Assembly (NCBI GenBank): GCA_946478915.1 | Contig: CAMLER010000157.1 | Location: 1 to 9,495 of the forward strand | Length of the DNA stretch: 9,495 nucleotides | Origin: an uncultured Chryseolinea sp. | Lineage (GTDB): Bacteria; Bacteroidota; Bacteroidia; Cytophagales; Cyclobacteriaceae | Direction: 5' to 3' | Part shown: one piece after another, positions 1-5,520 of the stretch | Position numbering within the stretch: position 1 is the stretch's first letter | How the letters are laid out: each line of letters begins with the position of its first letter | Program-made: the position numbers and the translations under genes | The notes under the pieces: model-generated | Seen by the model: the letters and a program-made list of their open reading frames with translations, nothing else | Told to the model about the DNA's origin: nothing | The model's database searches: none

Positions 1-1245
1 GTGATAGATCCGCGCATGACAAGGTACGTAGAACTGGCACTCAATCACGCGAAGAAAACAGAGGCGGAGATTGTTATCATTGAAATGGACACTTACGGAG
101 GCATTCTCACCGATGCAAAAGAAATCGTTGACAAGCTGATGGCCTTGCAAAAACCACTTTGGGTTTTCATAAATTCTGACGCGGCTTCGGCCGGAGCTTT
201 GATATCAATTGCTTGCGACAGCATCTATATGTCGCCTGGTGCCAGCATCGGAGCCGCAACTGTTGTGGACGGAAGCGGTGAGCGAGCGCCCGACAAATAT
301 CAATCCTATATGAGATCTATCATGCGATCAACAGCCGAAGAAAATAACCGAAACCCAGTGATCGCTGAAGGGATGGTTGATGAAAATGTAGAATTGGATA
401 GTGTAAAAAAAATAGGACAAGTCATCACATTCTCTACCTCAGAGGCTATACGAAATGGCTACTGCGAGGGTAAAGTGTCGTCCATTGAGGAGATCCTGAG
501 AAAAAATAACGTTACTTCATATGACATCGATCGATTTGTATTGAGCAGGACCGACAAAATCATAAGCATTTTCCTGAATCCATTTATCAGTGGTATCCTT
601 ATACTGGTGATCCTAGGTGGTATTTATTTTGAAATGCAGACACCCGGTGTGGGATTCGCGGGGCTTGCTGCACTGGTTGCGCTAATCCTATATCTTGTCC
701 CCTATTACCTAAACGGACTTGCCGAAAATTGGGAGATCATCGCTTTTTTCATTGGCCTTGCATTGATTGCTGTTGAGATCTTCGTGATTCCCGGATTTGG
801 TGTCGCAGGTATCGGAGGTATTATTCTGGTTGTAGGATCGCTCGTTCTCATTATGATCAACAACGATGCTTTCGATTTTGAATTTGTGGCCATGAATGAC
901 GCTTTAAGAGCGCTGGCAGCAGTAATGGGTGGTCTTTTGGGCTCGATGGTCCTGTTTTTCGTTGGTGGATCCAAACTGCCGGACACAAGATTTTTTAAAC
1001 GGATCGCCTTGACAGATACACAGGATAGTGTGCAGGGATATACGGCTAACTTTATTACGGATGCATTGACAGGCAAACAGGGAATGACAGAAACAGTGTT
1101 GCGTCCGAGTGGTAAGGTTGTCATTGATGGTGTAATCTATGATGCGTATACTCGCGGCGAGTACATCGATAAAGGTTCACCTGTGCAAGTCGTTAATGTT
1201 ATTGGGTCCAGTCTGCTGGTAAAAAAGGCTACTACGGAATCATGA
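1..1245 (+). CDS. NfeD-family membrane-bound serine protease (ClpP-class), 5'-truncated by the window edge
   Basis: The gene encodes a long-form NfeD protein: a ClpP-like serine protease domain, a multi-span membrane region and a C-terminal NfeD OB-fold. Numbered from base 1, the protease part covers about residues 1-165. It has the substrate-binding glycines in DTYGG (30-34), the probable nucleophile Ser63 in AASAG, and a probable general-base Lys99, as in the Ser/Lys dyad of archaeal 1510-N. About five hydrophobic segments follow (near 190-209, 215-236, 246-263, 266-287, 304-322), including the family signature VIPGFG (263-268). The tail at about 362-409 (LRPSGKVVIDG, then GSPVQVV and LLVKK) is the OB-fold. 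Long NfeD proteases typically act in the envelope with SPFH/stomatin-like proteins; no such gene is in view. The GTG at base 1 is probably an internal valine, because the signal peptide and first beta strand expected before IDPRM are missing. The stop codon overlaps the kdsB start (ATGA, 1242-1245), so the two genes are probably co-transcribed. Confidence 0.92.
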   Translation: MIDPRMTRYVELALNHAKKTEAEIVIIEMDTYGGILTDAKEIVDKLMALQKPLWVFINSDAASAGALISIACDSIYMSPGASIGAATVVDGSGERAPDKYQSYMRSIMRSTAEENNRNPVIAEGMVDENVELDSVKKIGQVITFSTSEAIRNGYCEGKVSSIEEILRKNNVTSYDIDRFVLSRTDKIISIFLNPFISGILILVILGGIYFEMQTPGVGFAGLAALVALILYLVPYYLNGLAENWEIIAFFIGLALIAVEIFVIPGFGVAGIGGIILVVGSLVLIMINNDAFDFEFVAMNDALRALAAVMGGLLGSMVLFFVGGSKLPDTRFFKRIALTDTQDSVQGYTANFITDALTGKQGMTETVLRPSGKVVIDGVIYDAYTRGEYIDKGSPVQVVNVIGSSLLVKKATTES

Positions 1246-1982
1246 AAATTATAGGAATTATACCCTCGCGATATGCATCGACTCGCTTTCCCGCGAAATC
1301 GCTGGCCGTCATTAAAGGTAAGTCCATGATCCAACGGGTTTATGAGCAAGCTCAACAATCAAGTGCATTGAACGATGTTATTGTAGCGACGGACCATTCC
1401 GAGATCTATAATCATGTTAAAAAATTTGGAGGTGCAGTATGCATGACCCGAGCTGACCACGTGAGTGGTACCGACAGATGCCACGAAGCACTTATGCAAC
1501 AGCGGAAAAAATATGATTATGTAATCAATATTCAAGGAGACGAACCCTTTATTCAGCCTCAACAAATAGATCTCCTTGCGGGAAGACTTGATGGGACGAC
1601 GGAAATCGCGACACTAATCAAAACACTCACTAACGAAGAACAACTATTCAGCTCCAACATTGTGAAAGTAGTTTGTAACAATGTGATGGAAGCTTTGTAT
1701 TTCAGCCGCTCACCCATTCCACATATCCGAAACGCGCCGGAAAAGGATTGGATTAGTAAACATAAATTTTACAAGCATATCGGCATGTACGCTTATCGCT
1801 CCGATGTGCTGGAACGCTTGCACAGATTGTCAGTATCATCGCTCGAGAAAGCGGAATCGCTGGAACAACTGCGGTGGTTGGAAAATGGTTTTAAAATAAG
1901 TGTAGCTGAAACTACAACGGAGACGCTAGGGATCGATACGCCGGAAGACCTTGAAAAAGCCCTTCAGATCTTACGAAGTTGA
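1242..1982 (+). CDS. kdsB: 3-deoxy-manno-octulosonate cytidylyltransferase (CMP-Kdo synthetase)
   Basis: KdsB activates Kdo with CTP to give CMP-Kdo and pyrophosphate in the cytoplasm, the step before Kdo is added to lipid A. The 246 residues match the usual length of about 245-255. Visible motifs in order are the nucleotide-binding loop PSRYASTRFPAKSL (8-21), ATDHSEI (49-55), SGTDR (75-79), NIQGDEPFI (96-104) with metal-binding Asp100, YFSRSPIPH (153-161), KHIGMYAYR (178-186), ESLEQLRWLENG (205-216) and GIDTPEDL (230-237), whose Asp232 is the likely second metal ligand. One variation is MTRADH (68-73), where I expect Ser or Thr at Arg70. The ATG lies in an ATGA overlap with the upstream nfeD-type gene, which suggests translational coupling. 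The presence of this gene implies a Gram-negative envelope with Kdo-containing LPS. The identification is secure. Confidence 0.97.
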   Translation: MKIIGIIPSRYASTRFPAKSLAVIKGKSMIQRVYEQAQQSSALNDVIVATDHSEIYNHVKKFGGAVCMTRADHVSGTDRCHEALMQQRKKYDYVINIQGDEPFIQPQQIDLLAGRLDGTTEIATLIKTLTNEEQLFSSNIVKVVCNNVMEALYFSRSPIPHIRNAPEKDWISKHKFYKHIGMYAYRSDVLERLHRLSVSSLEKAESLEQLRWLENGFKISVAETTTETLGIDTPEDLEKALQILRS

Positions 1983-2047
1983 CAGATTGGTTGAAAAAGA
2001 ATGTAGTGTAACCGGGGTGCCTCACTGAGAGCAAATATTTTCTGATA

Positions 2048-3067
2048 TTATTTCTCTTGATTTGAAATATTAGTCTCTGTCATCTTAAGTTTATTGATAG
2101 CGAAACTTTTGATCTCCTCGTATACACCATCGACATCTTGTGAAGTTAAGGCAGATCCAATCACATGAGCACCTGTTTCGGGCATTGCTTTGGCAACCTT
2201 CAAATCTGCAGGCGTTGCGAGAGCCTCGTGCATCTTTAACATAGCACTTACGCTGACTTGAGGATCCTGGTTCTCTTCATCTTTATAATAATAAAGCGTC
2301 AGCGTTGGCTGATTGATACGGGCAAATAGATCATCGTTCATCGTTGTCTCCAGTAATTCTTCCAATTGCGTGAGAGATTCAAGCCGGTATTTCTGATTCC
2401 AATATTTTGCGTGTTCTTCGTTTGAATCCGTAACACGATAGTTACCTCCCATAACCATTCGGGCAATCTGCAAGCCCCATGGGTCGTTTAATAAAAAGGC
2501 AGCAGGATCATTGATTGCAATATTTGGCGAAAGATTAATCAATGCAAATACATCGCTGGGAAATTCTGCAGCTAACATCAGAGCCAGTGTCCCTCCAGTT
2601 GATGTACTCAAAAGTATTACATGGTCACCCAGTTGTTTGCCAACAGACAACGCTTCTTTTGCACTTTCCCACGCCCGTTCGGCTGTAAAATGCAATAACG
2701 CATCCGTTGTATCGATCCCATGGTCAGCTAGTCGTGGTAAGTAAAGGTTACATCCGAAATCCCTGGCAAACTTTCGATGAACCGGATCGCCTTCTATCTG
2801 ACTGGCAGAGAATCCATGCAGGTAGACGATTGCGTATTGCGTTTTCTGCTTTGTACTATCATTCCAAACAATTTGTGCCTCATTATTCGGTTTGACTTTG
2901 TGGCGTGATTCATTCAAAGAAATATAACCTTCCAATTCGGCAGGCTGATGTGGAACCACTGGCATTGTTTTGTCATAGTTTGGTCGTTCAGGTTTCGGAC
3001 CAAGAAAATAAACGGCAATCAAAACGAGGAAAGGAAAAGTTATCTTAATGAAACGCCTTGCTGTCAT
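2048..3067 (-). CDS. membrane-anchored alpha/beta hydrolase (probable esterase)
   Basis: This is a 339-residue alpha/beta-hydrolase-fold protein. A basic start (MTARRFIK) followed by a hydrophobic stretch at about 9-23 looks like an uncleaved signal anchor, and no lipobox cysteine is visible, so the catalytic domain should lie outside the inner membrane. The core begins near residue 78. YLHGFSAS (82-89) is the oxyanion-hole HGF motif. The nucleophile elbow is STSTGG (154-159) with Ser156 as nucleophile; the usual first Gly of GxSxG is Ser here. A catalytic acid is plausible at Asp263 or Asp268 (YKDEENQD), and His301 in GAHVIGS completes the triad. The substrate cannot be read from sequence; a carboxylesterase or lipase-like activity on a small ester is the conservative guess. 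The gene is convergent with kdsB (65-base gap) and divergent from the next gene. The ATG at 3067 is chosen because it gives the complete anchor. Confidence 0.88.
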   Translation of the reverse strand: MTARRFIKITFPFLVLIAVYFLGPKPERPNYDKTMPVVPHQPAELEGYISLNESRHKVKPNNEAQIVWNDSTKQKTQYAIVYLHGFSASQIEGDPVHRKFARDFGCNLYLPRLADHGIDTTDALLHFTAERAWESAKEALSVGKQLGDHVILLSTSTGGTLALMLAAEFPSDVFALINLSPNIAINDPAAFLLNDPWGLQIARMVMGGNYRVTDSNEEHAKYWNQKYRLESLTQLEELLETTMNDDLFARINQPTLTLYYYKDEENQDPQVSVSAMLKMHEALATPADLKVAKAMPETGAHVIGSALTSQDVDGVYEEIKSFAINKLKMTETNISNQEK

Positions 3068-3328
3068 AAAATCAATGTTCTTAAGGTCGAAAGATAGGAA
3101 TTAGCCAGGCATTAATTTCTCAAGACAATATTCCACCTTAAGCAATACTAGAAATTTTCGCAACAGTAGCGATACAAACACAAATGGAAGGGTCGACGCT
3201 TCTATCCAAAAAGGTACTTCTCAACGCAGCCTTGTAACACTAATCGGATCGCCCCCGATAATAAATTCGGGTGCACCTTATGGAATTTCCCAATACCGTG
3301 CATCATACGGGAAATAAAAACACAATCT
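3068..3328. other. divergent intergenic region carrying both upstream regions
   Basis: These 261 bases separate the minus-strand hydrolase from the plus-strand toroid protein and must hold at least one promoter for each. On the minus strand TATCTTTCG (plus 3090-3098) is one mismatch from the Bacteroidota -7 motif TAnnTTTG and lies about 23-31 bases before the hydrolase start, but the nearest TTG is 24 bases further upstream, longer than the usual spacing. On the plus strand two weak alternative hairpins overlap: TCGG/CCGA (3244-3258) and CCCGA/TCGGG (3254-3271). No convincing small gene is visible, and the stretch before the plus-strand ATG is A-rich without a Shine-Dalgarno sequence. Confidence 0.4.
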
Positions 3329-4642
3329 ATGAAACCATGGAAATATTTGGCTTTGACGGGTTTTGCCGTAGGCTCGATCCTGTTATTTGGATTCTCTTTC
3401 CGAAAAATCGCTGGTGGTACGAAAAAGACAAAACCATTTGTCCCCCCAAAAGGATGCGTATACCGCACATTGATGGGAGAGGAATCATCGGAGTTGCATA
3501 GCGTATACAAAACACCGGAAAAGGTTACGATGTCGATTGACCGTGGCCTATCGTGGATTATTAAAGCACAGAACGCGAATGGAGGATGGGGTGCCGGTAG
3601 TCATAGCCGTCAGGATATCGTCGATCCACACGCAGTCGAGCCAGATCCTGCCACAACAGCTATGGTATCCATGGCGCTGCTAAGAAGCGGCTCCACCCTC
3701 AAAGAAGGGAAGCATGCTACGGAATTACAGAAAGCGCTCGATTATTTGCTGGATGCGGTAGAAAATTCGGAAAACGAAAACCTGAATATCACAAATCTGA
3801 CTGGGACCCAGATCCAAACAAAGTTGGGTCAGAATATCGATGTTATACTCGCGGCCCAATTTCTTTCCAATGTGCTGGATCATGCGGTCCACAATCGAGC
3901 ACTGCATCAGCGGATTCAAAAGGATTTAAATACCTGTGTTTCAAAAATTCAACGAGCTCAGGATGCTAGCGGAAACATGACAGGGGCCGGATGGGCAGGC
4001 GTACTTCAGTCATCTTTTGCAGCAAACGCACTTGAAACTGCGGAGGCGATGGGAGCCGATGTCGATAAGGAATTATTAGAACGATCACGCCAGGCCCAAA
4101 AAAGTAATTATAATGCAAAAACCGGTGATGTGAATACGGACCTGGGAGCAGGCGTCATGTTATATTCTATATCCGGTTCAGTAAGGGCGAGCGCAAAGGA
4201 GGCCAGGCTGGTCGAAGAAGAGCTTGCCAAAGCGAAGAAGGAAGGAAGACTTTTGGCAAACGCGCCTGTGACAGCAGACAACCTTCAGAAAATTGGTTTT
4301 GATAAAGACGACGCCTTGAAATATTCAACCGCATATGAAGTATATCAGTCGGCCAAAGTACAGGCGCAACGCGATGAAGTGATGGATGGCTTTGGAAGCA
4401 ATGGGGGTGAAGAATTTTTGAGCTATCTGCAAACTGGCGAAAGCATGATTATAGGCAAAGACGATAGCTGGCAGAATTGGTACGATAATATTAGTGGCCG
4501 CATGCTGAAAATTCAAAACAATGACGGAAGTTGGAATGGTCATCACTGTATTACTAGTCCCGTGTTTTGTACGGCGACGAGTCTGTTAATTCTTTCAATT
4601 AATAATGACATTGGGAAATTGACGGCTATCGGAAAAAACTAA
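3329..4642 (+). CDS. membrane-anchored protein with prenyltransferase/squalene-cyclase-type alpha-toroid repeats
   Basis: This 437-residue protein has one N-terminal hydrophobic segment (about 7-22, followed by RK at 25-26) and then a predicted periplasmic or extracytoplasmic helical domain. QW-type repeats seen in terpene-cyclase/prenyltransferase toroids are visible: SWIIKAQNANGGWG (75-88), AQDASGNMTGAGWAG (210-224) and KIQNNDGSW (394-402). They are accompanied by alternating small and hydrophobic helices such as DPATTAMVSMALL (106-118) and the closing TATSLLILSI (415-424). The DxDDTA acid motif of class II terpene cyclases is not present; the nearest stretch is EPDPATTA (104-111). Cyclase activity is therefore not supported, and the fold may serve binding or a different chemistry. 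Residues 286-306 form a strongly charged helix rich in Ala, Lys and Glu. The gene stands alone: divergent from the hydrolase, with a terminator just after its stop. The start at 3329 gives the intact anchor. I do not recognise a named gene. Confidence 0.75.
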   Translation: MKPWKYLALTGFAVGSILLFGFSFRKIAGGTKKTKPFVPPKGCVYRTLMGEESSELHSVYKTPEKVTMSIDRGLSWIIKAQNANGGWGAGSHSRQDIVDPHAVEPDPATTAMVSMALLRSGSTLKEGKHATELQKALDYLLDAVENSENENLNITNLTGTQIQTKLGQNIDVILAAQFLSNVLDHAVHNRALHQRIQKDLNTCVSKIQRAQDASGNMTGAGWAGVLQSSFAANALETAEAMGADVDKELLERSRQAQKSNYNAKTGDVNTDLGAGVMLYSISGSVRASAKEARLVEEELAKAKKEGRLLANAPVTADNLQKIGFDKDDALKYSTAYEVYQSAKVQAQRDEVMDGFGSNGGEEFLSYLQTGESMIIGKDDSWQNWYDNISGRMLKIQNNDGSWNGHHCITSPVFCTATSLLILSINNDIGKLTAIGKN

Positions 4643-4660
4643 ACTCCAGTGCCAAAAAAT

Positions 4661-4696
4661 AAAATGGAGTCCTTTACGGATTCCATTTTTATTTTG
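4661..4696 (+). terminator. Rho-independent terminator of the toroid-protein gene
   Basis: A 12-bp inverted repeat, AAAATGGAGTCC at 4661-4672 and GGATTCCATTTT at 4678-4689, pairs fully except for one G-T wobble around a 5-base loop (TTTAC). It is followed by TATTTTG, giving a T-rich tail that continues from the right arm. It starts 18 bases after the stop codon at 4642. Because the arms begin with A and end in T, it could also work on the minus strand, but no minus-strand gene needs it there. It separates the toroid gene from the MOSC gene. Confidence 0.78.
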
Positions 4697-4794
4697 AACG
4701 TTGTTAGAAATAATCCGGCTATGTTACGAATGGCCAACATCGAAGGATTATACTCGATTTTTCATTATTTTACCCTACAAAATGTGAATTAGCC

Positions 4795-5358
4795 ATGATT
4801 GAACACCGGACAATTGCAGACATGGAGCGTGGACTGGAGAATATTAAGAAATCACCGGTGGATAACGGCATACTTTTAATGATTGTAGTGAGACCGAGAA
4901 AACGGGAACGTGAGGTACCGTGGTATTCTAATCTCTCTCCCGAATTCGGAGTTCAGGGCGATCACTGGTCTCAGTCGTGTTGGAAATCGTTACCTGATGG
5001 AAGCCCCGATCCCCTGGTGCAAGTGTCGCTCATCAACAGCAGGTGTATCGATCTTATTGCGACTTCGAAGGACCGGTGGCCGCTTGCGGGCGATAATCTG
5101 ATTGTGGATCTTGACTTAAGCACCTCCAACCTTAAGGCTGGACAACGGCTTGAAATTGGTTCTGCAGTTCTGGAAATAACAGACGTTCCGCATACCGGCT
5201 GTATGAAATTCAGGGATCGTTTTGGTGTAGAGGCATTAAAATTTGTTAGTACCAAAGAGGCCCGCGAACTACGCTTGCGCGGCGCATTTGCGCGAGTAAT
5301 TACCGCTGGCGAGATAAGGGTTGGCGACAGGATTAAGAAAATGACCCAACTAAGTTAA
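4795..5358 (+). CDS. MOSC-domain protein (stand-alone)
   Basis: MOSC domains bind or transfer sulfur or the molybdenum cofactor through a conserved cysteine; they occur in Moco sulfurases and in YiiM/YuaD-like proteins. In this 187-residue protein the N-terminal part has the pattern GLENIKKSP then LLMIVVRPRKREREV (27-41), which I recognise from a stand-alone MOSC subfamily. GVQGDHW (52-58), SLINSRCIDLIA (78-89), RWPLAGDNLIVDLDLS (94-109), PHTGCMKFRDRFG (132-144) and the end LRGAFARVITAGEIRVGD (161-178) follow in family order. Cys136 in HTGC is the expected functional cysteine. There is no signal peptide, so the protein should be cytoplasmic. No molybdenum-cofactor or molybdoenzyme gene is nearby, so the substrate is unknown. 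The ATG at 4795 has no clear Shine-Dalgarno. The gene is isolated by the terminator upstream and a 162-base gap downstream. Confidence 0.9.
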   Translation: MIEHRTIADMERGLENIKKSPVDNGILLMIVVRPRKREREVPWYSNLSPEFGVQGDHWSQSCWKSLPDGSPDPLVQVSLINSRCIDLIATSKDRWPLAGDNLIVDLDLSTSNLKAGQRLEIGSAVLEITDVPHTGCMKFRDRFGVEALKFVSTKEARELRLRGAFARVITAGEIRVGDRIKKMTQLS

Positions 5359-5402
5359 CGGATCCAGCGCTCTCGGGCATTTCACTGTAATCGGACATCT
5401 AC

Positions 5403-5431
5403 TTGCACATTTTTGAACAGGCCTAATTTAA
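5403..5431 (+). promoter_or_regulatory. possible promoter of the ABC permease gene
   Basis: TTG (5403-5405) and TAATTTAA (5424-5431) are separated by 18 bases, close to the Bacteroidota arrangement of TTTG, about 19 bases, then TAnnTTTG. The first five positions after TA fit the consensus but the final TG is AA. Transcription would start near 5438, leaving a leader of about 80 bases. A perfect 6-bp inverted repeat, GTTGCA (5435-5440) and TGCAAC (5457-5462), sits right at this presumed start. The call rests on the motif match and position only. Confidence 0.28.
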
Positions 5432-5520
5432 AATGTTGCAGTTTTTCATGCGTCCATGCAACCTTTCCTTTGGAGCACGATCTTTGAACAGACCAGCCCA
5501 TATCAATTTAAGAGATTTTT

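Noticed and set aside
104..111. Protein residues 104-111 of the toroid protein (EPDPATTA) as a class II terpene cyclase DxDDTA motif
   Set aside because: The coordinates given here are residues, not bases. The aspartates needed for proton donation do not line up, so the similarity is limited to the common helix-start pattern of toroid repeats.
705..1124. 139-codon minus-strand open frame inside the nfeD-type gene
   Set aside because: It is antisense to the membrane spans and OB-fold of a clear NfeD protein; its composition (rich in Thr, Pro, Ile) is what reverse translation of such a region gives.
1994..2026. Possible bidirectional terminator between kdsB and the hydrolase (AGTG ... CACT with inner ACC/GGT)
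   Set aside because: The outer stem is only 4 bp and interrupted; a T-rich run exists only on the minus-strand side and is not adjacent to the stem.
3244..3271. Overlapping alternative hairpins upstream of the toroid gene, as in a riboswitch or attenuator
   Set aside because: The stems are 4-5 bp, no T-tract or leader peptide follows, and I recognise no riboswitch core.
3202..3510. 102-codon minus-strand open frame crossing the divergent intergenic region
   Set aside because: Most of it is antisense to the toroid gene's N-terminus, its translation shows no recognisable domain, and it would share bases with the better-supported plus-strand gene.
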